A DNA stretch of 64,000 bases from Microvirga sp. VF16 (GTDB lineage Bacteria; Pseudomonadota; Alphaproteobacteria; Rhizobiales; Beijerinckiaceae): positions 4,786,001-4,850,000 of the forward strand of contig NZ_CP069354.1 of NCBI RefSeq assembly GCF_016864375.1, given 5' to 3'. This document shows, piece by piece, positions 32,007 through 40,462 of this stretch; within the stretch, counting starts at the first letter, position 1, and each line of letters opens with the position of its first letter. The notes below the pieces were generated by a model. The model was not told where the DNA came from, made no database searches, and worked only from the letters and a program-made list of their open reading frames with translations. Both the position numbers and the translations under genes were made by a program.

Positions 32007-32029
32007 ATATGTCAGTAATGCTGACATAT
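32007..32029. promoter_or_regulatory. Perfect 9-bp palindrome, candidate operator
   Basis: ATATGTCAG, spacer TAATG, CTGACATAT. It lies 60 bp upstream of the indolepyruvate oxidoreductase start and 139 bp before the DUF1007 gene, so it could control either. Flanks GGA...TTCC extend the symmetry imperfectly. The size and spacing suit a dimeric regulator; which one is unknown. Confidence 0.55.
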
Positions 32030-32167
32030 CTTCCAGAGGCCGTCAATCGAGCCCTTTGCAAGCCCTTCGGCTCGCGCCTTCGTTTCGCCTCTGTTAACCA
32101 TGAAACCCTCATACCGCTTCTCAGGTCCGGCCTCATGCCGGGAGCGTCGCTGTTCCAGGGTCAACGC

Positions 32168-32809
32168 ATGACACGCCATTTCGGTCTGAAATCTGCCTTG
32201 GCGGCCTTGTGTTTGGGCCTCGCCTCTCCGGCCCTTGCCCATCCCCATGTGTGGGTGACGGTCAAGGCGGAGGTCGTCTTTGCCCCCGACGGGAAAGTGG
32301 CGGGCGTTCGCCACCACTGGACCTTCGACGAGGCCTACACGGCCTATGTCACGCAGGGGCTCGACACGAACAACGACGGCAAGCTCTCTCCGGAAGAACT
32401 CCAGGACCTCGCCACCGAGAATGCCGCCTCCTTGAACGAATTCGGGTATTTCACGGTGCTGAAAGCCCGCGGCAAGCCGCAAGCCTTCGAGTCGCCGCGG
32501 GAAGCCCGGATGAGCATGGAGAAAACACAAGTTTCCATGTCGTTCTTCCTGCCCCTCAAGGCACCAGCCTCCTCCTCGGGGGCCGTGTCCATCGAGATCG
32601 AGGACCCGACCTTCTTCGTCTATTTCAGCCTGTCTGAGGGCCAGGCGGCCGTCTCTCTCGCCAATGCGCCGCAGGGCTGCGTGACCAGCATCGCCAAGGC
32701 CAAGCCGCTCGATACCACCATGCAGCAGATCCTGCAGGACGAGGGCGCGATCCAGACCCAGGATATCGGCATCGAATATTCGAACAGGGCCATCATTGCA
32801 TGTCCCTGA
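32168..32809 (+). CDS. DUF1007 family periplasmic protein
   Basis: 213 residues. A signal peptide ends at ALA-HPHVWV, which leaves an N-terminal HPH that could bind metal. An EF-hand-like loop D66-x-N-x-D-G-x-L-x-x-x-E77 (DTNNDGKLSPEE) follows. DUF1007 proteins usually precede or are fused to NicO-type Ni/Co transporters and probably pass metal across the periplasm. Its end overlaps the NicO gene start by 10 bases, so the two are coupled. The start at 32168 is chosen because the signal peptide begins there. Confidence 0.85.
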   Translation: MTRHFGLKSALAALCLGLASPALAHPHVWVTVKAEVVFAPDGKVAGVRHHWTFDEAYTAYVTQGLDTNNDGKLSPEELQDLATENAASLNEFGYFTVLKARGKPQAFESPREARMSMEKTQVSMSFFLPLKAPASSSGAVSIEIEDPTFFVYFSLSEGQAAVSLANAPQGCVTSIAKAKPLDTTMQQILQDEGAIQTQDIGIEYSNRAIIACP

Positions 32810-33816
32810 TGTCGGAGACCCCTGCCCTTCCAACTACCGGACGAGCGCCGCTGTGGCGGCGGCTCGGTGTCATGTTCGCAGCCATCGCCGCCATTTCCCT
32901 CGCGATGGGACTGATCGGCCTGTGGCTCGGACCGTTGAGCAAGCCGCCGCCGCGCAGCCCTTTCGGCATCGGCCTGCGCGAGGCAACACCTTCGGGAAGC
33001 CTCGGCGTCTGGATCCTGTCGGTGCAGTCGGGCTTCTATGGCAGCCTGCAGGCGGGCGTGCGCGAAATGAAGGAGAACGGCTCGGCTCTCTGGTCGCTGT
33101 TGCTTGTCGGCTTCGCCTATGGTGTCTTCCACGCGGCCGGTCCCGGCCACGGCAAGGGCGTGATCTCGGCCTATCTCGTGGCCGACGAAAAGGCCTTGCG
33201 CAAAGGCTTTATCTTGAGCCTCGCGGCAGCTCTCGTGCAAGCCTTGGTCGCCATCGCCATCGTCACTCTCGTGAGCCTGGTGCTGCGGGCCACCGCCTCG
33301 ACCATGAACAAGCTCGCCATGAACGTGGAGCTGGCGAGCTTCATCGCCGTGGCCCTGCTCGGTGCCGTCATCGCCTGGCGCAAGGCGGGCAAGTTTTTGG
33401 GCGTCATGGCGCTCGCGCGAAATCCCCTGGCGCAGATCCAGGACGATTGCGACCACGTCCACATGCCGCCGCCGGAGGAGCTCAGCCGCCTGACGCGCTT
33501 TCGCGACATGGCAGGCGTGGCGATCGCCGCAGGCATTCGCCCCTGTGCGGGTGCCCTCATCGTCCTGGTCTTCGCCCTGTCGCAGGGCCTGTTCGCGGCC
33601 GGCATCGCCGCGACCTTCGCCATGGCGCTCGGCACAGCTCTGACCACCAGCGCGATTGCGGCGCTCGCGGTCTTCTTCAAGGCCATGGCGTTGAGAATCG
33701 CCGGCGGACGCGGGGCCTCGGGCGCGATCGCCATCGCGGGCCTCGAGCTTCTCGCCGCCGCCTTCGTGCTGGTGCTAGGAGCAAGCCTTCTCTACGGCCT
33801 CTGGGTGGCCGGCTAG
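32800..33816 (+). CDS. NicO-family nickel/cobalt transporter
   Basis: 338 residues with about seven hydrophobic segments. The metal-site motif FHAAGPGHGKGVISAY (about 109-124), a second PCAGALIVLVFAL segment (about 247-259), and a short His/Asp-rich loop DDCDHVHMPPPEEL (about 212-225) are typical of RcnA/NicO proteins, which move Ni2+ or Co2+ across the inner membrane, as efflux or uptake. Coupled with the DUF1007 gene. No urease, hydrogenase or cobalamin gene is nearby to fix the metal or direction. Confidence 0.88.
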   Translation: MSLMSETPALPTTGRAPLWRRLGVMFAAIAAISLAMGLIGLWLGPLSKPPPRSPFGIGLREATPSGSLGVWILSVQSGFYGSLQAGVREMKENGSALWSLLLVGFAYGVFHAAGPGHGKGVISAYLVADEKALRKGFILSLAAALVQALVAIAIVTLVSLVLRATASTMNKLAMNVELASFIAVALLGAVIAWRKAGKFLGVMALARNPLAQIQDDCDHVHMPPPEELSRLTRFRDMAGVAIAAGIRPCAGALIVLVFALSQGLFAAGIAATFAMALGTALTTSAIAALAVFFKAMALRIAGGRGASGAIAIAGLELLAAAFVLVLGASLLYGLWVAG

Positions 33817-33822
33817 CAGGGA

Positions 33823-34455
33823 CTATCGCCGCGCTTCGAACGCCATCCGCACGGCAAGGCCGCCCAGCACGGTGCCCATCAGCCAGCGCTGCATCACCAC
33901 CCAGTGCGGGCGGGTCGCCAGGAACACCGCAATCGACCCGGCCATCAGGGTGATGACGGAATTCACGCTGACGCTGATGACGATCTGAGTGAAGCCGAGC
34001 ACCACAGACTGCATCAGCACGCTGCCCTGTTCCGGATCGATGAACTGCGGCAGGAGCGACAGGTACATCACGGCGATCTTCGGGTTCAGCAGGTTCGTGA
34101 GAAGTCCCATCGTGAACAGCTTGCGCGGACTGTCCTTGGGAAGGCCCTTGACCTGGAACGGCGAGCGTCCGCCGGGCCTCGCCGCCTGCCATGCGAGATA
34201 GAGAAGATAGGCCGCCCCGCCGAAACGCAACGCATCGTAGGCATAGGGCACGGCCAGCACGAGCGCCGTGATGCCGAAAGCCGCGCAGAGCATGTAGACG
34301 AGGAAACCGACGGCTACGCCCGCGAGCGAGATGAAGCCCGCTGCGCGCCCCTGGGAGATGGATCGCGAGACGAGGTAGATCATGTTCGGTCCGGGCGTCA
34401 GCACCATTCCGAGTGCGACCAAGGCAAAGGCGACGAGGCTCGATGTTTCAGGCAT
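33823..34455 (-). CDS. LysE-family translocator (amino-acid exporter)
   Basis: 210 residues with about six hydrophobic segments. The LysE/RhtB motif VLTPGPNMIYLVSRSISQGRAAGF is present at residues 18-41, and NLLNPKIAVMYLSLLPQF near residue 115. Family members export basic amino acids, homoserine, threonine or related metabolites; the substrate here is unknown. Start at 34455; the upstream in-frame extension is unconvincing. Convergent with NicO. Confidence 0.9.
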   Translation of the reverse strand: MPETSSLVAFALVALGMVLTPGPNMIYLVSRSISQGRAAGFISLAGVAVGFLVYMLCAAFGITALVLAVPYAYDALRFGGAAYLLYLAWQAARPGGRSPFQVKGLPKDSPRKLFTMGLLTNLLNPKIAVMYLSLLPQFIDPEQGSVLMQSVVLGFTQIVISVSVNSVITLMAGSIAVFLATRPHWVVMQRWLMGTVLGGLAVRMAFEARR

Positions 34456-34495
34456 GCAGTGGCTCCTCGGATCGATCCTGTACCGGACTTCGCCT

Positions 34496-36094
34496 CTAAA
34501 GTCCCAGCGAACCGCCATCCGAGCGCGGATCGTGCACAGCCTCGACGCGCCCGTTGCGCGGGTGCTTTACCAGCATGCCCGCATGGCCAAAGCGTCCGGA
34601 ATAGGCCTCGTCCATCTCTTCGACTGTATGGCCGAGCCGTGAGAGACCGCGGATCAGACCGGGGTCGAAATGGCTCTCCACCTTCAGCACGGCCTCGCGC
34701 TCGCGCCCGCTCGCATCGAGCAGCCAGCGGGGCGCTTCCACGGCGTCCGCTAGCCCCATGTCGGCCTCTGCATAGCGCGAAAAGATCTGGCTGAGGAATT
34801 GGGGCTGGGTTTCGCCGCCCATCGCTCCGAAGGATAGCACTCGCCCGTCGTCAAACACGGCCATGGCCGGATTGAGGGAATGGAGCGGCCGATGGCCCGG
34901 CTCCAGTCGGTTGTTGCTTGCTGGATCGAGCGAGAAGGCCGTGCCACGGTTGTGCCAGTGGACACCCGTTGCCGGAAGCAGGCAGCCGGAGCCATAGGCC
35001 CAGAACACGGACTGGATATAGGACACGGCGAGCCCGTCACGGTCGATGGCCCCCATCCAGATCGTGTCCCCATCGATGGGACGCGGCAGGGGAAAGGAGG
35101 CAGCGCGCTTCATGTCGATGAGGGCAGCCTCCCTCTCCAGTGCCTGGGAGGTCAGGAAGGAGGCCGGGTCGTGGGCAAGGTTCCGCGGGTCCGCGACCAG
35201 CCGGTCGCGGAGGGAGAAGGCGCGCTTCGAGGCCTCGATGAGCGCATGATGGCGTTCGGGCGTCTCGCCCCGGAGCCCCTTGAGGCGCTCGACCATGCCA
35301 AGAATCAGCAGGGTGGCCAGTCCCTGGCTCGGCGGCGGCAGGTTGTAGATTGTGGAGTGCTTCAATCGAACCGACAGAGGCTCCACCACACGGGCCCGAT
35401 AGGTCTCCAGATCCTTACGGGTAATGGGGCTGCCAATCCGCTCGAGATCGGCCGCGATCTCGCGGCCCACATCGCCGCGGTAGAAATCGGCAAGGCCGGC
35501 ATGCGCGAGCTGCTGCAAGGTATCGGCGAGACGCGGCGCCCGCCTCTGCGTGCCCTCCGGCGCTCGCTTGCCCTCGACCAGGAAGGCCTCGGCAAATCCG
35601 GGAACCTCATAGAGGGCGGCTTCCTCGCCTGTCTTGAACCGCTCCTCGGAGCGGGAGACCGGATATCCGTCGCGGGCAAAGCGGATGGCATCGCCCAGCA
35701 GAAGATCGAGAGGCATCTGCCCACCGAGCGCCTTGGCGAGTTCCAGCGCCAGCGCCCAGCCGCCGATCGCTCCGGCGACGGTCACCGCCGCATCAGGGCC
35801 GCGCGGCGGGATAGCGTCGTAGTCCTTGTCGCGATAGCGCCGGATGGTGGCGAGCGAGCCGGCCGGTCCCGAGGCGTCGAGGGCATGGATCCGGCCCTTG
35901 GGCTCGCGCACGAGCCAGAACCCGTCGCCCCCGATGCCGTTCATGTGCGGGTAGACCACCGCGATCGTCGCCGCCATGGCCACCATAGCCTCGACCGCAT
36001 TGCCACCGGCGGCCAGAATCATTTGGCCGGTTTCGGCGGCAAGGTTGTGAGGAGCCGCGACGGCGGCTGTCGAGAAGACGGGGGACTCAGGCAT
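34496..36094 (-). CDS. Gamma-glutamyltransferase family protein, possibly oxamate amidohydrolase-like
   Basis: 532 residues, an Ntn-hydrolase. The auto-cleavage/nucleophile Thr344 lies in GDTIWMGAIDRDGLAVSYIQS rather than the TTHYS-type motif of classical GGT; this GDTIWMG form resembles HpxW-type oxamate amidohydrolases. No signal peptide is seen, unlike the periplasmic GGTs, which supports a cytoplasmic amidohydrolase. The C-terminal GGETQPQFLSQIF matches family substrate-binding GGxxxPQ. The start at 36094 is chosen because the family N-terminus begins here. Confidence 0.82.
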   Translation of the reverse strand: MPESPVFSTAAVAAPHNLAAETGQMILAAGGNAVEAMVAMAATIAVVYPHMNGIGGDGFWLVREPKGRIHALDASGPAGSLATIRRYRDKDYDAIPPRGPDAAVTVAGAIGGWALALELAKALGGQMPLDLLLGDAIRFARDGYPVSRSEERFKTGEEAALYEVPGFAEAFLVEGKRAPEGTQRRAPRLADTLQQLAHAGLADFYRGDVGREIAADLERIGSPITRKDLETYRARVVEPLSVRLKHSTIYNLPPPSQGLATLLILGMVERLKGLRGETPERHHALIEASKRAFSLRDRLVADPRNLAHDPASFLTSQALEREAALIDMKRAASFPLPRPIDGDTIWMGAIDRDGLAVSYIQSVFWAYGSGCLLPATGVHWHNRGTAFSLDPASNNRLEPGHRPLHSLNPAMAVFDDGRVLSFGAMGGETQPQFLSQIFSRYAEADMGLADAVEAPRWLLDASGREREAVLKVESHFDPGLIRGLSRLGHTVEEMDEAYSGRFGHAGMLVKHPRNGRVEAVHDPRSDGGSLGL

Positions 36095-36170
36095 GGTCTC
36101 TTGGAAGTGAGGCGCGACAGAATGAGATTCGGGCAGACCTTGCACCGGAGGGGGCGTTTAGGGTAGTCCC

Positions 36171-36440
36171 ATGTGCAAGAAATGGAGTGAGACGGCAGTG
36201 GCTCAGGCGAAAAGCACCAACTGGCGCAATGTGATCACGGTCTTGAGCATCATGGTCCTGGTGGGCGCGGAAGTCTTCGGCGTGGCGATCGCCGCCGGCT
36301 GGGCCATCGCGGGCCTGTTCGAGCTGGGCGACTATGTCGGCTACGCGCTGATGGTCCTGTTCAGCCTGTTCGCCATCTACATCCTGGTCCATCTCTGGCG
36401 CCGCTGTGTCGCCGTCGAGCCGCTGACTGGGCGGGCTTAA
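36171..36440 (+). CDS. Small two-helix membrane protein
   Basis: 89 residues from ATG 36171, or 80 from a GTG at 36198 (VAQAKSTNWRN), which has GGAG at a better distance and may be the true start. Two hydrophobic helices (about 20-45 and 52-75) are joined by a short acidic turn (FELGDY). No known family was recognised with confidence. Divergent from the GGT gene and followed by a palindrome. Confidence 0.7.
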   Translation: MCKKWSETAVAQAKSTNWRNVITVLSIMVLVGAEVFGVAIAAGWAIAGLFELGDYVGYALMVLFSLFAIYILVHLWRRCVAVEPLTGRA

Positions 36441-36472
36441 AAACAAAACATTCAGGCCTATCATCCCAAGAA

Positions 36473-36572
36473 CCTCATCCTGAGGAGCAGCGAAGCTGCG
36501 TCTCGAAGGAGGTTCCAGAGCGCACTGAATCCTCCTTCGAGACGGTCGCTGTGCGACCCCCTCAGGATGAGG
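36473..36572. repeat. Intergenic palindrome, CCTCATCCTGAG type
   Basis: The ends CCTCATCCTGAG and CTCAGGATGAGG are perfect 12-bp inverted repeats; inside, GTCTCGAAGGAGG mirrors CCTCCTTCGAGAC. This class is widespread in rhizobial genomes. It lies between two convergent genes and may act as a transcript end. Confidence 0.85.
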
Positions 36573-36591
36573 ACAGTGTTTGTTAAGGCCG

Positions 36592-36960
36592 TTAGCCGCC
36601 CTCACACACCTTCATCACGATCGGGTCGGCCGCAGGCGGCACATAGGCTTCCATCGGGCGGCATTGGCCCGCAATGCAGATGCGCCAATCCGCCGTCGCG
36701 CCCGAGCGGCGCATGATCACCTCTCCTTGAGGCGGCAGGTTCGGCTTCCAGGACCACACACCGTTCAGAAACTTCGCTTCCGGCGGCGGATCCATACCCG
36801 CGCCCGAACCGCGCACGCGCGCCTCGACGAGTTCGAGCCCTGCCCTGCTCGAGCGCCAATCCTCCTCCCAGACGATCTTTTCGACCGAGTGGGTCCAGGC
36901 GAGGGTGAATGCGCCTGCCATCAGGGGCGCGACCGTGGTGCCGGCGAGCAGGCAGATCAT
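36592..36960 (-). CDS. DUF1850 protein, TAXI-TRAP partner
   Basis: 122 residues. A short hydrophobic start (ICLLAGTTVAPLMAGAFTLAW) precedes a domain with WTHSVEKIVWEEDW, VEARVRGSGAGMDPPPEA, and DWRICIAGQC, all DUF1850 features. These proteins are almost always found beside fused TAXI-TRAP permeases, which supports an accessory role. Its ATG overlaps the TRAP stop by one base (TGATG). Function not biochemically established. Confidence 0.83.
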   Translation of the reverse strand: MICLLAGTTVAPLMAGAFTLAWTHSVEKIVWEEDWRSSRAGLELVEARVRGSGAGMDPPPEAKFLNGVWSWKPNLPPQGEVIMRRSGATADWRICIAGQCRPMEAYVPPAADPIVMKVCEGG

Positions 36961-39251
36961 CAACTGACGGCAGGCCTGACGACCCGGCGTGTCTGCCAGA
37001 CGTGATAGCCGACGAAGAGCGCGGAGAGCACGAAGCCGATCTCGTCGGTGAGCGGGATCGCCGCCACAAGAAGCGCTGCAGCGATCGCCGCCCAGAGACG
37101 CTCCCACCAGGACAGCGGTTTCAGGAAATAGCCAATGGCGGCGGTTCCCCAGAGGGTCATGGCGAGCGTCGCCTTGAGGACGATGTAGATCACGGCGAGC
37201 CAGTAGCTCACGCCTTCGAGACCCGGAACCGGCTGCAGCATGAGGGTCGGGTCATAGACCGCCATATAGGGGATGACAAAACCGGGCAGCGCGATCCTGA
37301 CGGCCTGGACACCGATCTTGAGACCGGATTCCTTCGCCATCGGCGCTGCCGCAAAAGCTGCGAGCGCCACCGGCGGGGTCAGATCCGCCATGATGCCGAA
37401 GTAGAACACGAACATGTGCGAGACGATGAGCGGCACATCGAGCTGCAGCAGAATCGGCGCGGCCAGCGACGAGGTAATGATGTAGTTCGGGATCGTCGGG
37501 ATGCCCATGCCGAGGATCAGGCTGAAGATCATGGTGAGCACGAGGGCGGCAAAGATGTTCTCCTTGCCGATGGAGATCATCCAGGTTCCCACGATGGTGC
37601 CGAGACCGGTGAGCGTCATGGTGCCGATCACGATGCCGACCACCGCGCAGGCGAGGCCCACGGGCAGCGCCTGGCGTGCGCCGTCCGCCATGGCCTCGAT
37701 GCAGGCCTGCAAGGTCGTGCGCCCGCGGCCGGAGAAGGCGTTCCACAGCGACAGGGCAGCGACGACGAGAACGACCAGCGTCACGGTCGAAGCGAGCGAA
37801 TAGGCAGCGACCAAGGCGAGCCCGACCCAGAACGCGATGCGCAGAGCCGGCGTACCGAAACCGGTGGCGATGGCGGTGCCGAGGATCAGCGCCACCGTCA
37901 GCGACAGACCGACCGCGCCGGCGAAGAGCGGCGTGTAGCCGGTGAAGAGCAGATAGACGAGGACGCCGAGCGGGGCGATGAGGAACCACTTCTTCTTCAT
38001 CTCGGTCCAGGCGCTCGGCAATTCAGCTTTAGGCAGGCCGCGCAGGTTGCGCTTGCCGGCTTCCAGATGCACCGCGAGATAGCAGGCCGCGAAATAGAGA
38101 ATGGCCGGAATGATCGCCGCCTCGACGATCTTCGAATACGGCACGTCGATGGTCTCGGCCATGATGAAGGCAACCGCACCCATGACCGGAGGCATGATCT
38201 GGCCGCCCATGGAGGATGTCGCCTCGACACCGCCGGCAAAGGCGGAGGTGAAGCCGAAGCGCTTCATCAGCGGAATCGTGAACTGACCCGAGGCCACCAC
38301 ATTGGCGACGCCCGAGCCCGAGACCGTTCCCATGAGGGCGGAGGAGGCCACGCACACCTTGCCGGGCCCGCCCTGCTTGTCGCCGAAGACCGCCATCGAG
38401 ATGTCGTTGAAGAAGTCGATGACGCCGGCCTTCTCCATGAAGGCGCCGAACAGGATGAACAGGAAGATGTATGTCGCGGACACGAGCGTCGGCGTGCCGT
38501 AGATGCCCTCGGTTCCGAAAGACATGTGCTCCACCACCTGCTCGAGCGAATAGCCGCGATGATCGAGGGGAGCCGGGAGAAGATGCCCGAACAGGCAATA
38601 GGACAGGAACAGGCCAGCCACGATGGGGAGTGCCGGTCCCATCACGCGCCAGATGAGATAGATGAGGATGGCGAGCCCGGCGATGCCGACGACGAGATCG
38701 AGCGTGGTGAGCTCGCCGGCGCGAACGATCAGTTCCTCGTAGAGCGCCCAGTGGTACAGACCCACGAGAAAGCTGACGATGCCGACGATCCAGCCGACGG
38801 CGCGCAGGGATGACGAGCCGGAGCGGTGATTGGCGATCATCGCGCCTGCCACGAGGCACAGGAAGCCCACATGGATGGTGCGCACGACCTGACTCGGCAT
38901 GCTGCCGCCGAACCAGAGGACGAGCCCGAAGGCGCCCGCAATGGCGAGCCAGGCGAGAACGCCATCGACGATGCCGCGGCGGCGCACCGCAAGCCCAATC
39001 AGCCAGGCCGCCCAGGCCACCATGGTGACGGCCCAGAGATGGGTGAGGCTCAGGCCCGTGATGAAGGGCTGGTCGAGGGGGATGCCGAAGGAGGTGATGA
39101 TCTGGAAGGTGGAGAACGAGACGGCGATCCAGAACAGGAGCTTGCCCGCAAAATCTTCGCCGAAGCTTTCCGGCAGACCGTGTTCCGGATTCACGGCCTC
39201 AGACGGCGCCTCCATCTGGGCGAGTTCAGAATTGTTCGCACCCTGGCTCAT
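36960..39251 (-). CDS. TRAP transporter permease, fused 4TM/12TM (DctQM, TAXI type)
   Basis: 763 residues with about 16-18 hydrophobic segments. The small DctQ-like part forms roughly the first 210 residues and the DctM part follows; GVEATSSMGGQIMPPVMGAVAF and GMGIPTIPNYIITSSLAAPIL are DctM signatures. It drives uptake of an unknown substrate (often a carboxylate, glutamate or glutamine) with a Na+ or H+ gradient, using the binding protein encoded upstream. Operon order: binding protein, permease, DUF1850. Confidence 0.93.
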   Translation of the reverse strand: MSQGANNSELAQMEAPSEAVNPEHGLPESFGEDFAGKLLFWIAVSFSTFQIITSFGIPLDQPFITGLSLTHLWAVTMVAWAAWLIGLAVRRRGIVDGVLAWLAIAGAFGLVLWFGGSMPSQVVRTIHVGFLCLVAGAMIANHRSGSSSLRAVGWIVGIVSFLVGLYHWALYEELIVRAGELTTLDLVVGIAGLAILIYLIWRVMGPALPIVAGLFLSYCLFGHLLPAPLDHRGYSLEQVVEHMSFGTEGIYGTPTLVSATYIFLFILFGAFMEKAGVIDFFNDISMAVFGDKQGGPGKVCVASSALMGTVSGSGVANVVASGQFTIPLMKRFGFTSAFAGGVEATSSMGGQIMPPVMGAVAFIMAETIDVPYSKIVEAAIIPAILYFAACYLAVHLEAGKRNLRGLPKAELPSAWTEMKKKWFLIAPLGVLVYLLFTGYTPLFAGAVGLSLTVALILGTAIATGFGTPALRIAFWVGLALVAAYSLASTVTLVVLVVAALSLWNAFSGRGRTTLQACIEAMADGARQALPVGLACAVVGIVIGTMTLTGLGTIVGTWMISIGKENIFAALVLTMIFSLILGMGIPTIPNYIITSSLAAPILLQLDVPLIVSHMFVFYFGIMADLTPPVALAAFAAAPMAKESGLKIGVQAVRIALPGFVIPYMAVYDPTLMLQPVPGLEGVSYWLAVIYIVLKATLAMTLWGTAAIGYFLKPLSWWERLWAAIAAALLVAAIPLTDEIGFVLSALFVGYHVWQTRRVVRPAVS

Positions 39252-39283
39252 GGCGTTCCCTCAAACCTTGTTCTTATTGTCAT

Positions 39284-39315
39284 GAAAAAGCCGGAGCAGT
39301 TCATCTGCCCCGGCT
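39284..39315 (-). terminator. Terminator-like hairpin between TRAP binding protein and permease
   Basis: On the minus strand AGCCGGGGCAG, loop ATGAA, CTGCTCCGGCT, then TTTTTCATG. It would stop part of the transcripts after the binding-protein gene and so raise its level relative to the permease, as is common for transporters. Confidence 0.8.
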
Positions 39316-39338
39316 GGAATGTAAATCGGCCGAAGGGT

Positions 39339-40307
39339 TTAGGAGCCCTGCTTCTTCACGCCCTTCTCGTCGAAATAGCGCTGAGCGCCCGGATGCATGG
39401 GAACGGGCATGCCGGAGAGCGCACTCTCGAGCTTGATGTCCTTGGCGGCCGCATGGGCTGCAACGAGATCCGGCAGGCTGTCATAGATCGCCTTGGTCAT
39501 CTGGTAGACGGTCTCGTCCTTCATGCCGGAATGGGTGACGAGGTAGTTCACCACCGCCGCCGTCTGCACGGGAGCGGTCTGGCCGCCATAGGTGTTGGCC
39601 GGGATCGTGGCCTTCACGTAGGGCGACCCGACCTTGTCCACGACGCTTGCCGGAATCTCCACCACCACGATCGGAACCGAAGTGGCGAGATCGCGGATCG
39701 AGGAGACGCCGAGGCCGGCCGATTGCAGGGTCGCATCGAGCTGGCGGTTCTTCATCAGCTCGACGGATTCACCGAAGGGCAGATACTCGACCTTGCCGAG
39801 ATCCTTGTAGGACAGACCTGCGCCCTGGAGGATCGCCCGGGCATTGAGCTCGGTGCCGGATTTCGGAGCGCCGACGGAGAGGCGCTTGCCCTTCAGGTCC
39901 GCCAGCGACTTGATGCCAGATTCCTGGGTCGCCACGACCTGGATGTAGTTCGGGTAGATGGCGGTGATGCCGCGCAGCTTGTCGAGCTTGCCCTTGAAGC
40001 CGGCTTCCTCGTCACCGGCCCAGCCCATGGCGAGGCTGTCGCCGAGGGTAAAGCCGATCTCGCCCTTGCCCTGCTGCAGGAGGGTGAGGTTCTCGACGGA
40101 CGCCTTCGTGGCCTGGACCGAGGGACGGGAGCCCTGCACCTTGTCCGTGAAGACCTTCGAGAGGGCGACGCCGAGCGGATAATAGACGCCCGAGGTACCG
40201 CCGGTCAGGACATTGATGAAATCCTGGGCCTGGGCGGGCAGGCCCGCTCCGGCAATGGCAATGGCCGCCGCTGCGCCGATGACGCGGCGCATGACTTTTC
40301 GATGCAT
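39339..40307 (-). CDS. TAXI-family TRAP solute-binding protein
   Basis: 322 residues. A signal peptide ends at about LPAQAQ (residue 28), then DFINVLTGGTSGVYYPLGVALSKVF (the TAXI N-terminus), SVGAPKSGTELNARAIL and GLGVSSIRDLA. It binds the transported solute in the periplasm and delivers it to the fused permease. First gene of the TRAP operon. Confidence 0.92.
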   Translation of the reverse strand: MHRKVMRRVIGAAAAIAIAGAGLPAQAQDFINVLTGGTSGVYYPLGVALSKVFTDKVQGSRPSVQATKASVENLTLLQQGKGEIGFTLGDSLAMGWAGDEEAGFKGKLDKLRGITAIYPNYIQVVATQESGIKSLADLKGKRLSVGAPKSGTELNARAILQGAGLSYKDLGKVEYLPFGESVELMKNRQLDATLQSAGLGVSSIRDLATSVPIVVVEIPASVVDKVGSPYVKATIPANTYGGQTAPVQTAAVVNYLVTHSGMKDETVYQMTKAIYDSLPDLVAAHAAAKDIKLESALSGMPVPMHPGAQRYFDEKGVKKQGS

Positions 40308-40462
40308 GACGTACTCCCTATTTTATGGCGCAGTTATTCCTACGCCTGTGTGTAGGGTAACTTTGCCCGCTGACGAAGATTTCTCAAGAGGCTAAGAGGG
40401 ACTTAATCCTGCCACCTTGGTCGGTAGGGGTGCGTCCTTTCCACAGACATATGCGCTCATTC

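Noticed and set aside
36909..38813. Open frame of 634 codons antisense to the TRAP permease
   Set aside because: Translation is a highly charged Asp/Glu/Arg/His string produced by the antisense of membrane-helix codons; no real protein features.
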